Notes: generated by a model from the sequence alone, not told the origin. Shown: positions 52,045 through 61,429, numbered from the stretch's first letter. The stretch: 64,000 nucleotides of DNA from an uncultured Bacteroidales bacterium (GCA_900315245.1 OMYJ01000013.1:1-64000); one strand, 5' to 3'. Translations and numbers: made by a program.

Positions 52045-52876
52045 GAACTATCCGTTCCATCGGATCCCCCGCAATTTCCCCGATTTTGCATCCTGCCGTT
52101 TCCGCCGCCTCACGTAAAATATCTTCGAAGTGCGCCGCAACGGAACCTGTGAAGTGCCACGGAAGATTATCGCAGTTGGGATAGTAGCTCTTTTGCTTGA
52201 CAAAAAATGTCTCGAAGGCATTGATAATCAGCTGTCGGGTAGTGGGCTCTTCGCGAAATTCATTCAAGAACGGGGCGAACTGCGACAGGAAGAGGTTGGG
52301 CTTCGGCTCCTGATAGAGCTTGTGCAGGATGAGGTCGCGGTTGAGGTGGTAGCGTTCCTCGAAGGCCGTGCGGATGGGGTGGGGGAGTGTTTCCGAAAGG
52401 TAGGCGGTGACAAGGCACTTGCCGAGGTGCGTGCCGCTGCCCTCGTCGCCGAGCAGCCAGCCGAGGGAGGGAGCGCGCCCAACCATCTCCTGGCCGTCAT
52501 AGTGACAGGAGGCCGCGCCGGTGCCGAGGATGCAGACGATGGCCTCGCGCCCGCCCGCCAAGGCGTGACAAGCTGCCATCAGGTCCGACCAGACTCGTAT
52601 GTCGGCAGTCGGGAAATACATCCGCAGGTAGCCCTCCATGCGGAAGGCGTTCTGCGGGGTAGCGCAACCGGCTCCGTAATAGTCTATCTCTCTGATGCTT
52701 ACCTCTTTTGGAAATTGTGGCGCCGCTTCTCCCAATATGCGCAGAATGTCCGCCTCAGACGTGTAGTTGGCGTTGATGCCGTCGCACTGGCAACGGAATA
52801 CACCACCGTCATACAGCAGCGCGAAGGCCGTCTTGGTGCCGCCCGCATCAACGAGGAGATGGGAATGTGGAAACAT
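52022..52876 (-). CDS. BadF/BadG-type kinase, N-acetylglucosamine kinase-like
   Basis: A 284-residue sugar-kinase-fold protein (ASKHA) of the BadF/BadG/BcrA ATPase family. The phosphate-binding loops are VDAGGTKTAFAL (residues about 9-20) and ILGTGAASCHYDG, and GWLLGDEGSGTHLGK is the nucleotide-binding signature. Members in this branch phosphorylate N-acetylglucosamine or similar amino sugars; the nearby GH89 enzyme could supply the sugar, but this link is inferred. The last residues are encoded by a 7-bp repeat array. Confidence 0.85.
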   Translation of the reverse strand: MFPHSHLLVDAGGTKTAFALLYDGGVFRCQCDGINANYTSEADILRILGEAAPQFPKEVSIREIDYYGAGCATPQNAFRMEGYLRMYFPTADIRVWSDLMAACHALAGGREAIVCILGTGAASCHYDGQEMVGRAPSLGWLLGDEGSGTHLGKCLVTAYLSETLPHPIRTAFEERYHLNRDLILHKLYQEPKPNLFLSQFAPFLNEFREEPTTRQLIINAFETFFVKQKSYYPNCDNLPWHFTGSVAAHFEDILREAAETAGCKIGEIAGDPMERIVQLEISNS

Positions 52877-52880
52877 GTTA

Positions 52881-52908
52881 ATTAGCAGTTAGCAGTTAGC
52901 GGTTAGCG
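52881..52908 (-). repeat. Heptamer array between nadE and the kinase gene (4 units)
   Basis: Units ATTAGCA, GTTAGCA, GTTAGCG, GTTAGCG on the plus strand. They contain the nadE stop (52903-52905) and reach to within 4 bp of the next ATG (52876). Confidence 0.9.
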
Positions 52909-53736
52909 GGAAATCAATTCCTCACGCGATAGACAGGCCGGATTATGCCGTTTGTACTCGGAACTGTAGTACCGTTTGATGAGGGTGTGTTCGCGCAGAG
53001 ACTCGTTGCCTTGGAAATAGGCGGCGAAGATGCGGTCGGCCTCGAAATAGTTCTCCACGCCAAGCTGCTCGCAGTCGCACGAGCTGATGCCGAGCCCGTC
53101 CACGGGGGTGGCGTCGATGCACGACTGCATAGCGGCCTGTTGTTCGGGAGTCTCCTCGCCAAGAAGATAATTGGACAGGTTGTAAATCTCTGTTTTCCAG
53201 AGATGTTGCACGGGCGCGTAGTCGCCCACATCGCCGTGCAAGGTCCAGAAACCGGTGAGGTATTCGGTGTAGTTGTCGGTGGAGATGACCATGCCGCGGT
53301 TGAGTTGGGCGAGGTCGAAGAGGACCATCATCCTCATGCGGGCCTTCATGTTGCCCTGGCGCAGTTTCGAAAGTTGCGAGTCGTCGAAGCGGACGAGCAG
53401 TTTCTTGTTGGCATAGAAGGTCTCGGTGAGGTCGAGATGCTCAAAATCGTGACAGAAAGCTTTTCCTGCCGCGATGGAGCGGGCAATCTCGTCGGCCTTG
53501 TTGGTCTCGATGGTGATGCTGCGGCCGATGAGCGGGATGTTGAGACGGTCGCACACAGGACGCAGCAGCGCGGCGCACAGCGTGCTGTCAATGCCGCCGG
53601 ACATGCCCAGCACCAAAGACTGCAACTTGCTTGTTGATACGTAATTGTACATGCGCTCGCGGATACCTTCCGCTAATTTGCGCATGGTCTCCTCGCCAGC
53701 GAGGAACGGGAAATATTGTTCGTCGGGTCTGATCAT
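52903..53736 (-). CDS. nadE: NAD synthetase (ammonia-dependent)
   Basis: A 277-residue NAD+ synthase that amidates deamido-NAD with ammonia. The PP-loop SGGIDST (46-52), STDNYTEYLTGFWTLHGDVGDY and the KTEIYNLSNYLL site are conserved. There is no glutaminase domain. I chose the ATG at 53736 because the promoter lies at 53759; a TTG six codons up is in frame. Downstream, its stop is inside a heptamer array. Confidence 0.94.
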   Translation of the reverse strand: MIRPDEQYFPFLAGEETMRKLAEGIRERMYNYVSTSKLQSLVLGMSGGIDSTLCAALLRPVCDRLNIPLIGRSITIETNKADEIARSIAAGKAFCHDFEHLDLTETFYANKKLLVRFDDSQLSKLRQGNMKARMRMMVLFDLAQLNRGMVISTDNYTEYLTGFWTLHGDVGDYAPVQHLWKTEIYNLSNYLLGEETPEQQAAMQSCIDATPVDGLGISSCDCEQLGVENYFEADRIFAAYFQGNESLREHTLIKRYYSSEYKRHNPACLSREELISR

Positions 53737-53758
53737 AATGGTTGTTTTTTTCAAATGG

Positions 53759-53766
53759 CAAAGATA
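53759..53766 (-). promoter_or_regulatory. Promoter -7 element of nadE
   Basis: TATCTTTG on the minus strand, 23 bp before the ATG at 53736. Confidence 0.6.
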
Positions 53767-53786
53767 ATCTTTTTATGGTCTCACGT

Positions 53787-54365
53787 CTAACCCTGCATGG
53801 CGCGTTCAATAATAGGCCGGAGGATTTTCACGCCGGCGAACCGGTGGCCCTGTTGGTCGAAGTAGTTGAAGTCGTGACAGTCCGGGAACCGGTCTTCGAG
53901 GTAGTGGTGATCTCCGAGCATCTCGTCGTCGGTGGAGAGGGCGAAGTGCAGCAGAGTGCCGTCACTCTTGAGTTTGTCGAACACCTTGCGTTGGAAATCC
54001 TCGAACTTTGCTAAGTCGCTGGCAGTGAATTGGTATTCCTCTTTGGTGACGTAGTTTTTCTGCTTGCCGATGTGCTTGGCGAGGGTTTCCGCCGGGTGCA
54101 GAGTCGGGTTGATGATGACGGCGGGAATCCGGTGTTTCATGGAGCAGTAGAGGGTGAAAAAGCCGCCGAGGGAGGTGCCCATCACGACGTTGACGTGCTG
54201 GGTGCGCACTAAAGAATCGAGCTTTTTCTGAACGTCAGCAGGATTCTTGTAGTCGAAAGTTGGTGAAAGCACCTGCCAGTCGGGGAACATTTTCTGCACT
54301 TCCAAGGCCTTGTGGCCGCCGCCCGCCGAGTTGAACCCGTGGATATAAAGGATTTTGTTTGTCAT
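53787..54365 (-). CDS. YqiA/YcfP-family alpha/beta hydrolase
   Basis: A 192-residue cytosolic esterase-like protein. ILYIHGFNSAGGGHKA at the N-terminus is diagnostic of the UPF0227/YqiA family, the nucleophile elbow is GTSLGGF, an Asp lies in LSTDDEMLGDHH and the late His in DQQGHRFAG completes the triad. Substrates are not known. I chose the ATG at 54365 (MTNKILYIH); the frame extends 8 codons upstream through the promoter. Confidence 0.88.
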   Translation of the reverse strand: MTNKILYIHGFNSAGGGHKALEVQKMFPDWQVLSPTFDYKNPADVQKKLDSLVRTQHVNVVMGTSLGGFFTLYCSMKHRIPAVIINPTLHPAETLAKHIGKQKNYVTKEEYQFTASDLAKFEDFQRKVFDKLKSDGTLLHFALSTDDEMLGDHHYLEDRFPDCHDFNYFDQQGHRFAGVKILRPIIERAMQG

Positions 54366-54386
54366 AAAAGCGATTGTTTTTGAGCG

Positions 54387-54394
54387 CAAAGATA
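54387..54394 (-). promoter_or_regulatory. Promoter -7 element of the YqiA-like gene
   Basis: TATCTTTG on the minus strand, 22 bp before the ATG at 54365. Confidence 0.6.
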
Positions 54395-54451
54395 CGAATT
54401 TTATGGTGTGCTGCCTACATCCTTATTCATCGCTTTTTTATTGCTTTACGC

Positions 54452-56344
54452 TCATCGCAAACGTGGATTCTTCATCAAATACAAGATGTTCCCGTCTTTG
54501 TAATAGACATCGTCGCGGTACTGCACGGAGCCGTCGTCGCCCACGAAACAGGTGTAGTATTCGATGAAGAGCGGGATGGACTTCCGCAGGGCGACGCTTG
54601 TGGGACGCAGTTTGCGGTAGAACTGCTTGTCCCAGTCGCTGAGCTTTTCATAATAGATGGAGTCTTTCTCGTGCAGCTTTTCCAAATACTCCTCGCCCTT
54701 TTCGGTGGTGGGCTCCGCACCGGAGATGATGTGCAACTGTTCGGTATAGATGGTGTCAAAACCATTGACGGTGTAAATCCACTCAGCCACGCTGTCGGGA
54801 TGCTGCACCCGCACGCAGCCGTGACTCAACGCCCGCTTGCGACGCTTGAACGCCCCCTTGTTGTTGGTGTCGTGCAGATAGACCGACTCGGAGTTGGCGA
54901 ATACGAACTTGTAGAGTCCCAGTGCGTTATATCGCCCGGAGGTCTGGTGCAGGCGGTAGGGGATGTTGCCTTGACTCACTTTGCTCCAGTTGATGGAGTC
55001 GGGCACGACATACTTCCCGGTGCGGCTGTCGCGGATGTAGAGATGCTCGCGGTTGACCACCGCCGTGTTGCTGCGCACCAGCTTGTGGTAGTATTCGTTC
55101 TTGATGATGTCATACGGGATGTTCCATTCAGGATTGAGGACTAATGTGCGTATCTGACTGTACATCAGCGGGGTTTCGGCCTTGAAGGGGGTGATGATGC
55201 CGTTTTTGTGCCGCGCAGGCACCTTTTCGGGATTCTGAGTCTTGCCGCAGCAGATCCTGTTCCGCATCACCACTTTGTCATTCTGCACCACACATAAGGT
55301 GTAGTCGGGGATATTGACCGCGATATGGAGTGTGTCGTCACTTTTTTTATGCTGTTTCTGCCAACGCAACCGTTCCAGATTGGCGGCGACCGCGTCCTTG
55401 TAATATTGCAGCGGTCGATTCAGCTTTTCGATAGTTTCCGTGTCAAGCGAGTCGCTTTCCGGAATGCCGTTCATGCGCCGGAACATGTTGAGGGCTTGCA
55501 AGACCGTGTCATTCAAGATGTTGCTGCTGTTTACGGTGATGCCAAGTTGGTTCAGCCGTCCGCAAAGACTTGTGATATGTTTGCTGGTGCCGTCTTTCTT
55601 CACATGGATTTCAGGCACTTCGGTCTTCACAGAGTCGGAAAGTGTGTGCAGTCGTTTTAGCTCTTTCTGAAGGGATTGGTAGTCCGATGTTTTTGGTGCC
55701 GACTCCGAAATGATCTCTGAAAAACGATGTATGTTTTCAAGCGCATTTTGAATGAAGGCGGAGTCGGGCGAGAGGGTTGCATAGTACCATTTGTTGCCGT
55801 GGACAGTTTTTGGGGCTACCGCACCGTATTGCAACGCGCTGACGTAACGCAAGTATTGCTCAGTCAGCTGACGTTCAAGGCAATAGAGGTGCGAATATAG
55901 CGAATTGTTGTTGGGCACTTGATGTTCTACAAGCTGGGAGATGCTGTGGTGGATGCTGTCTAACCCGAAGTATTCGGCAGGGATGCCGTGTAGGCGGTAA
56001 GCATTGTCGAGACTGGCGAGCAACGTGTCGGAGAGGGCTTCTTGCAATCCTTTTTGTGTCCAAAACGGGTGGAAGTCGCGTGCGCGGTAAAAATCGCCGG
56101 TCAACGAGGCGTACAAACTGGAGTCGTGTTCGCTGTTGACTTGACTCTCGATAAATTGTCTGTAGTCTTTTTCGTTATATTGTGTGTAGTGCTTGAACCA
56201 GTGTGGTTTGGGTTGCACATGTTCCTTCCGCTGGCATCCACCGCATAAGACAAGAAAGGAGAGCGAAACAGCCATGACACAGCATAAAATGACCATGACA
56301 CATGGTGTTTGGCTTCGTGGATTGGATAGCATGTTTTTCAACAT
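54452..56344 (-). CDS. L,D-transpeptidase (YcbB-type, lipoprotein)
   Basis: A 630-residue periplasmic L,D-transpeptidase forming 3-3 crosslinks or attaching proteins to peptidoglycan. A signal sequence ends near LCGGC (probable lipobox). A scaffold domain with a peptidoglycan-binding-like region (ILNDTVLQALNMFRRMNGIPESDSLD) leads to the YkuD catalytic domain, whose SHGCVRV motif carries Cys510. The C-terminal extension continues about 120 residues beyond. The ATG at 56344 lies just after the promoter. Confidence 0.92.
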   Translation of the reverse strand: MLKNMLSNPRSQTPCVMVILCCVMAVSLSFLVLCGGCQRKEHVQPKPHWFKHYTQYNEKDYRQFIESQVNSEHDSSLYASLTGDFYRARDFHPFWTQKGLQEALSDTLLASLDNAYRLHGIPAEYFGLDSIHHSISQLVEHQVPNNNSLYSHLYCLERQLTEQYLRYVSALQYGAVAPKTVHGNKWYYATLSPDSAFIQNALENIHRFSEIISESAPKTSDYQSLQKELKRLHTLSDSVKTEVPEIHVKKDGTSKHITSLCGRLNQLGITVNSSNILNDTVLQALNMFRRMNGIPESDSLDTETIEKLNRPLQYYKDAVAANLERLRWQKQHKKSDDTLHIAVNIPDYTLCVVQNDKVVMRNRICCGKTQNPEKVPARHKNGIITPFKAETPLMYSQIRTLVLNPEWNIPYDIIKNEYYHKLVRSNTAVVNREHLYIRDSRTGKYVVPDSINWSKVSQGNIPYRLHQTSGRYNALGLYKFVFANSESVYLHDTNNKGAFKRRKRALSHGCVRVQHPDSVAEWIYTVNGFDTIYTEQLHIISGAEPTTEKGEEYLEKLHEKDSIYYEKLSDWDKQFYRKLRPTSVALRKSIPLFIEYYTCFVGDDGSVQYRDDVYYKDGNILYLMKNPRLR

Positions 56345-56384
56345 ATTGGATAAAAAAAGCAATTTATTTGAAAAAAATACGTTG

Positions 56385-56392
56385 CAAAAATA
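56385..56392 (-). promoter_or_regulatory. Promoter -7 element of the L,D-transpeptidase gene
   Basis: TATTTTTG on the minus strand, 41 bp before the ATG at 56344 and divergent from the esterase promoter. Confidence 0.6.
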
Positions 56393-56423
56393 GTATTTTT
56401 TTATCAGTATTCTGAAAAATATA

Positions 56424-56431
56424 TATATTTG
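56424..56431 (+). promoter_or_regulatory. Promoter -7 element of the esterase gene
   Basis: TATATTTG, 39 bp before the ATG at 56470. Confidence 0.6.
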
Positions 56432-56469
56432 CACTGTGATAATAAATCAGGTGTTATTAAACAGACAAA

Positions 56470-57411
56470 ATGAACGGAATAAGGAATATATTATTTTTGG
56501 TTGCTCTTGTTTTGGTGGCGGGCGTGTTGGTGGCCCAGAATCCGCAGGTGAATGCACAATATGGTGTTCCATACGCTTATGCGCATTATCCTGGGCAAGA
56601 CAAGGCGGTGAACCTCTGCTTTGATTTCTATGAACCTGCTGATTCGTCGGATGCTTTGAGACCGTTGGTGATCACAGTTTTCGGTGGCGGTTTCGTGTTC
56701 GGGTCTCGTGATTATGAAGATATGGTCGAGTGGTGCAGCCGCTTTGCGGAAATCGGGTGTGCTGCCGCCTCCATCGACTATCGCCTTTTGCCTGCCAAGA
56801 AGTTTTCATCCAAGGAGTTGGTACGTACAGGTTATATGGCGGCGCAGGATGTGAGTACGGCGGTACGATTCTTCAAAGCCAATAGCGAGAAATATCGCAT
56901 CGACACGAACCGCATTTTCCTGCTCGGGCAATCGGCTGGTGCTGTGGCCATCATCCACGCCCTCTACATGGATGAGGACGAACGGCCTTCAGAAACTCGG
57001 GCGTATCCTGAATTGCCGCCACTCCATTCGCAAGGCAACGCTGAAGAAAAGGCACAATCGTTCGGCGTCGCCGGCGCCATTCTTCTTTGGGGGTGTGTCT
57101 TTGATCCGGAAATGATTGATGCTGATGAGATTACACCTGTGTGCCTCATACATGGCGAGAAGGACAGGATTCTCCCGGTGGATTCAGGATATGCATTTTC
57201 CATTATGGGAATGCCTTACGCGTATGGTTCTCGCGTGATGGCAAACAGGTTGAAGGAGCTTGGCACTGTTCCGTTTGAATTGCATCTGAAAGAGAATGAA
57301 GCTCATGCGTTCTATTTTAAACATCTGAGTATGTTTCAGTTAGATGCGATAAAGTTTGACGAGTGCTTCAAAATAGCCCGTGATTTTATGTTGAGAAACG
57401 AGAAAGAATGA
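56470..57411 (+). CDS. Exported alpha/beta-hydrolase (carboxylesterase)
   Basis: A 313-residue secreted esterase of the lipase/BD-FAE-like branch. It has a signal peptide (cleavage near VLVAQ), the oxyanion-hole motif VFGGGFVFGS, the nucleophile GQSAGA, an Asp in HGEKDRILPV and the His in NEAHAFYF. Substrate unknown. It precedes superoxide dismutase by 39 bp on the same strand. Confidence 0.88.
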   Translation: MNGIRNILFLVALVLVAGVLVAQNPQVNAQYGVPYAYAHYPGQDKAVNLCFDFYEPADSSDALRPLVITVFGGGFVFGSRDYEDMVEWCSRFAEIGCAAASIDYRLLPAKKFSSKELVRTGYMAAQDVSTAVRFFKANSEKYRIDTNRIFLLGQSAGAVAIIHALYMDEDERPSETRAYPELPPLHSQGNAEEKAQSFGVAGAILLWGCVFDPEMIDADEITPVCLIHGEKDRILPVDSGYAFSIMGMPYAYGSRVMANRLKELGTVPFELHLKENEAHAFYFKHLSMFQLDAIKFDECFKIARDFMLRNEKE

Positions 57412-57450
57412 ATGTTCATCAGAAATTATAAACATCAAAAACTTTGCATT

Positions 57451-58041
57451 ATGGGAAAATTTGAATTGATTACGCTGCCGTATGCGGCAAATGCCTTGGA
57501 GCCGGTCATTTCTGAAAAGACCATCGGTTTTCACCACGGCAAACATCTGCAAGGATACGTCAACAATCTGAATGCGGCCATCGAAGGCACGCCGTTTGCA
57601 GATAAAGATTTGGTGGAGATCGTGAAGACAGCAACTGGCGGGATGCTCAACAACGCTGGGCAGATTCTGAACCACAACCTCTATTTCCAGCAATTCCGCA
57701 GTCCGCTGGCCGACAACAAATCCACGGGTGAACTCGCGGATGCCATTGACGCGCAGTTCGGCTCTTTCGAAGAGTTCCAGAAGGCGTTCGTGCAGTCTGG
57801 CGCCACACTGTTCGGCTCAGGTTGGGTTTGGCTTTCTGCCGATGCTGACGGCAAGCTGGTTATCACACAAGAAACCAACGCGGCCAACCCGGTGCAGAAA
57901 GGACTTCGCCCGCTGCTGACCTTCGATGTGTGGGAGCACGCTTACTATTTGGATTACCAGAACCGCCGTCCCGACCATCTCAACGCGCTGTGGCAGATCG
58001 TGGACTGGGATGTGGTGGCAGGAAGGTACGTTGGCTGTTGA
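57451..58041 (+). CDS. sodB: Iron/manganese superoxide dismutase
   Basis: A 196-residue Fe/Mn superoxide dismutase. Metal ligands are His28 (GFHHGKH), a His in LNHNLYFQQF, and the Asp and His of DVWEHAYYLDYQNRR; GSGWVWL matches the Fe/cambialistic type. It protects cytosolic enzymes of an anaerobe from superoxide. I chose the ATG at 57451, which gives the standard N-terminus; the frame opens 13 codons earlier. It ends at a terminator used by the opposing Hsp20 gene. Confidence 0.96.
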   Translation: MGKFELITLPYAANALEPVISEKTIGFHHGKHLQGYVNNLNAAIEGTPFADKDLVEIVKTATGGMLNNAGQILNHNLYFQQFRSPLADNKSTGELADAIDAQFGSFEEFQKAFVQSGATLFGSGWVWLSADADGKLVITQETNAANPVQKGLRPLLTFDVWEHAYYLDYQNRRPDHLNALWQIVDWDVVAGRYVGC

Positions 58042-58058
58042 CTTTCGGCTGGGCTTAC

Positions 58059-58092
58059 AAAAAAAAACGCCGCACTCTTGCGAATGCGGCGT
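58059..58092 (-). terminator. Rho-independent terminator of the Hsp20 gene
   Basis: On the minus strand an 8-bp stem ACGCCGCA / TGCGGCGT with a 10-nt loop is followed by ten T residues. The other strand lacks a U-tract, so it serves the Hsp20 gene. Confidence 0.88.
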
Positions 58093-58116
58093 AAAATCAT
58101 TGGCTTTGGTTAAAGA

Positions 58117-58542
58117 TTACCCGATGGCGATGGTGCGGGCGAGTTTAGGTTCCTCTTTCTGCAATCTCGGCAGGGTGATGGTGAGGATTCCGTGCTCCAC
58201 TTTGGCTTCGATGTGGTCCTTGTCCACGTCCTCGGGCAGCGTGTAGTTCTGCTCGTAGTTCGTGTAGGAGAACTCGCGGCGCAGATAGCGGTGCTTTTTC
58301 TCCTCTTCTTTGTGTTCCATCTTGTTCTCGATGGCGACGCAGAGGTTGCCTTCGTCGTTGATGCTCACACGGCAGTATTCCTTCTTGATGCCGGGGGCGG
58401 CCACTTCCATCGTGTAGGCCTTTTCGTCTTCTCTAACATTCACGGCCGGAGCTGTGGTGTTGGTGCGCGGCATGATGTCGCTGTTCAAGAAATCTTCAAA
58501 CATGGTAGGAAACCAACTGTTTTTAAACATTACTGGTAGCAT
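58117..58542 (-). CDS. Hsp20/alpha-crystallin small heat-shock protein
   Basis: A 141-residue ATP-independent chaperone that holds unfolding proteins. The alpha-crystallin domain runs about 32-130, with PAVNVREDEKAYTMEVAAPG, RREFSYTNYEQNYTLPEDVD and the strand ending VEHGILTITLP. The usual N-terminal segment (FEDFLNSDIM) and a short tail are present. No heat-shock operator is obvious in its upstream gap. Confidence 0.95.
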   Translation of the reverse strand: MLPVMFKNSWFPTMFEDFLNSDIMPRTNTTAPAVNVREDEKAYTMEVAAPGIKKEYCRVSINDEGNLCVAIENKMEHKEEEKKHRYLRREFSYTNYEQNYTLPEDVDKDHIEAKVEHGILTITLPRLQKEEPKLARTIAIG

Positions 58543-58729
58543 AATGAACTCCTTTCTTTTATTGTTAGACTTTTAATTTTTCATTTCCGTCCGCCTTTGC
58601 TTTCGCATCGGCGACGCTACCTATAATGCAAACCGCGTGCCAACAAATAATTTTCAAATATTTTTATTTTTACTGACAATTTGTCCGATTTTTGGTGACA
58701 AGATGGCGGGTTTTGTGTCAAATTTTCCG

Positions 58730-60970
58730 TTATTCCTCCATCCACCGCTCGTAAATCGTTCGAGCGGCCTCGAAGGTCGAACACGGAACACCCGAAACGT
58801 TCGGCAATTCGCGCTTCAGTTCCAGCGGTTCGGCGGGGTACTTCGTATGGCTCTCTGTCCACTTGTGCTCGAATTTGGAGAGTTCCTCGCCAAAGGCCTT
58901 CTCGTTGAACTCCTTGCCCTCTTTCACGGCCTTAATGACGGCGTCGAAGAAGAGGTTCCAGCGTTTGGCATAGTAGTCGCCGACGAGTCCGCCCCACATC
59001 CGGTTAGCGTAGTCGTTGAGCACGGGACCGCCCCAGACGGTGAGCAGCGTGCGCGCCTGTCGTTCGTAGTAGTCTTTCTCCTCGTCGGTAGTGCCCCAGT
59101 CGCGTGCCGTCTCAATCCATGGCCCCAACATGAAGGCGGGGTGCGTGTTAAGCAGCGTATCGACATCCGCGAATAGCTGGTTGGCGATCTCTACCTGCCG
59201 TTCCATCTCCCTGATGTTGCGGTTCTTGTATGCCATCGTGAAATCGTTGCGGATGTCCATGAAGTGGTTGCCCATCCACTGCGAGAAGAGGTTGACGAGG
59301 TCGTATTGGTAGGTGTCCTTCCATGTCCACGGCGGCCCGAAGTAATGGACATTGTCTTTGCTGGAAAAACTGGTGATAAAAGCCTTGCAGATTTTTTTCA
59401 ACGTGTCGTTGCTATAGGAATAGTAAGGTTTGGTGTAGTAGGTGCCGTGCCCCTCCAGAGACGGACGCGCCACCAACTGTGTGCCCAGTCCGTAAAACGA
59501 CCAGTCCTTATAGATACTGTCGTTCAGCAAGAGCCATTCGTCATCATAAAGGTGAGTGGCTGTCCGAGCATAGCCCCAATCCTTAATCCATTGCTGTACA
59601 TCGGGTTGGCTCTCCCACGCGCGGTCGAAGAGATACTCGTAGATTTGCGGACTCACGTCAAAGGACTCCAATGTGGAGCCGATGCCGGTCATGTTCGGTC
59701 CGGCCTCCTTTAAAGCGGCATCCAGTTTCTTCTCCAGTTCGTTGATGTTGCCCACGAGCATGGTGTTGCCGCCGAAATTGCCGAGGTAGCACCAGATGAA
59801 GGGCTGCCCGTAGAAGCCCTCGGTGGTGCGCCACACCTCCGTCTTCTCGCAGAAGTAGTCGAGCAGCACGAGCTTGTCCTGCGGCACTGCGGTGAGGTAG
59901 GCGCGGAGCCGCTCGGGGGTCCACGACTTGCGTTTGTAGTAGAACACCCAGGTCATCTGCAGCCAGCGGGCGGCGGGATCGGTCTGTTGCAGCGAGGTGT
60001 AGATGTTTTGGGAAACTTTGGCGAGGTAGTCGGGTTCCCAGCTGGGCGGGTCCATCTCGTTGAAGGGATCCACGCCGTAGATATGGTCGGTGCCGAAGAG
60101 GGCGATCTCCTTCTCCATGAACGATTGCTGGATTTTGGCGAAGAGCGGGTCGGAAGAGTTGAGGAAGTGGGTGGGCTCGAAGCCGCACCACGCGCTCAAC
60201 TGCTGGATGTCGGCATCGGGGTGCATCTCGGCGAACCGTTTGGGCACGTGTCCGGCGAAGGCGGGCAGCACCGGCGTCATGTTGAACTCGCGCTCGCTGG
60301 CGACGATCTGTTGCTGCAGCGCCTTCTGTCCCTCCAGCCACGACATCGGCAGCGGGCCGCCGAAACCATCGAGGTTGGCCATGCGGTGCCACGGCAGGTG
60401 CGCCGGACCGGAGAAGTAGCTGCGGATCTCCTCATCGGTCATCCCGAACTCCTTCCACACTTCGTACCAGACGGCCTCCTGTCCGGTGATGGCGAGCGGC
60501 ATGTTGATGCCGTTCAGCGCCATCCAGTCGATGAACCGCTCCCACTGCGGCCATTTCCACCACGGCATCGTGTAGCCGTAGGTGCAGTAGTTCAGGAAGA
60601 AACGGTCTTTCACGAGGGCCTCTTTGCGGATGGTTTTGGAGGGAGTCGGGAACTCGACAGGCAGCTCGATAGGTTCGCAAAGCAGCCACGAGACGTGTAC
60701 GCCTGCGATGTGCTTGAGGTAGTAGTTCAGGCCCATCGCTAAGGAGTTATCGTTGTTGCCGGTGATGCGGATTTTGCCAGAAAACGGGTTTCGGTTATCC
60801 GGATCAGGTTCGATCAAGAAATAGTCCACTGTATCGGGCTGATAGACAAACACAAAGCAGGTGTCCATATTCCCGAGGATGCGATGTGCCAATCCGTCGA
60901 TGGGGCGCTGGGCCGTTGCGCTAAAAACGGACATTAAAGCGGATAATAATATGAGAAGTTTAATTTTCAT
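58730..60970 (-). CDS. Exported alpha-N-acetylglucosaminidase, GH89
   Basis: A 746-residue secreted glycoside hydrolase with a signal peptide (cleavage near SATAQ). It has the NAGLU domains in order: N-domain (about 22-110), TIM barrel (about 115-460) and C-terminal helical domain (about 465-740). Candidate catalytic acids are Glu305 in PFNEMDPP and Glu435 in STLESFD. It removes terminal alpha-GlcNAc from heparan- or mucin-type glycans. No other glycan genes surround it. Confidence 0.95.
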   Translation of the reverse strand: MKIKLLILLSALMSVFSATAQRPIDGLAHRILGNMDTCFVFVYQPDTVDYFLIEPDPDNRNPFSGKIRITGNNDNSLAMGLNYYLKHIAGVHVSWLLCEPIELPVEFPTPSKTIRKEALVKDRFFLNYCTYGYTMPWWKWPQWERFIDWMALNGINMPLAITGQEAVWYEVWKEFGMTDEEIRSYFSGPAHLPWHRMANLDGFGGPLPMSWLEGQKALQQQIVASEREFNMTPVLPAFAGHVPKRFAEMHPDADIQQLSAWCGFEPTHFLNSSDPLFAKIQQSFMEKEIALFGTDHIYGVDPFNEMDPPSWEPDYLAKVSQNIYTSLQQTDPAARWLQMTWVFYYKRKSWTPERLRAYLTAVPQDKLVLLDYFCEKTEVWRTTEGFYGQPFIWCYLGNFGGNTMLVGNINELEKKLDAALKEAGPNMTGIGSTLESFDVSPQIYEYLFDRAWESQPDVQQWIKDWGYARTATHLYDDEWLLLNDSIYKDWSFYGLGTQLVARPSLEGHGTYYTKPYYSYSNDTLKKICKAFITSFSSKDNVHYFGPPWTWKDTYQYDLVNLFSQWMGNHFMDIRNDFTMAYKNRNIREMERQVEIANQLFADVDTLLNTHPAFMLGPWIETARDWGTTDEEKDYYERQARTLLTVWGGPVLNDYANRMWGGLVGDYYAKRWNLFFDAVIKAVKEGKEFNEKAFGEELSKFEHKWTESHTKYPAEPLELKRELPNVSGVPCSTFEAARTIYERWMEE

Positions 60971-60994
60971 TGGATAAAGGGATTGTTTGCATCA

Positions 60995-61429
60995 TTAAAC
61001 GTTCACTGCTAATTCAAATAATCCTATCAAGATAATAAACAGCAAATATGGTAATAAAAATGTCATAAGTCTAATTAACAACCATAAAAAACGTTTTTTA
61101 TTCCAGGTGTTTCGTATTTTGTTGTCCATTAATCTGAAATCTTTCGTTCCGATTAATTTTTTATACGGGATTTCTATGGCCATAATAATACTGGTGAGTA
61201 TCGGCAATATCCACAATAGCAACAGATAAGCTATGAAAAGAACCTTTCCGAGATAGAGATCATAAAAAACTTCTCTACTGGGCTTCAAAACAAAGCATAC
61301 GCATAGCAAAATGATAATGAAAAAGGATATTAGAGTGTGTCCTATTGCTAAAAAGACATCCCAATGAGATAGTGTGTTCTGGCAAAAATAATCATACCAG
61401 CAATAGACTTTTAAAAGAAATTTCTTCAT
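60995..61429 (-). CDS. Small integral membrane protein, unknown
   Basis: A 144-residue protein with three predicted membrane helices (around residues 27-48, 62-87 and 114-140) and a basic loop (KNKIRNTWNKKRF-like). I do not recognise the family. It lies between GH89 and the membrane-protein cassette and has its own promoter. Confidence 0.65.
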   Translation of the reverse strand: MKKFLLKVYCWYDYFCQNTLSHWDVFLAIGHTLISFFIIILLCVCFVLKPSREVFYDLYLGKVLFIAYLLLLWILPILTSIIMAIEIPYKKLIGTKDFRLMDNKIRNTWNKKRFLWLLIRLMTFLLPYLLFIILIGLFELAVNV

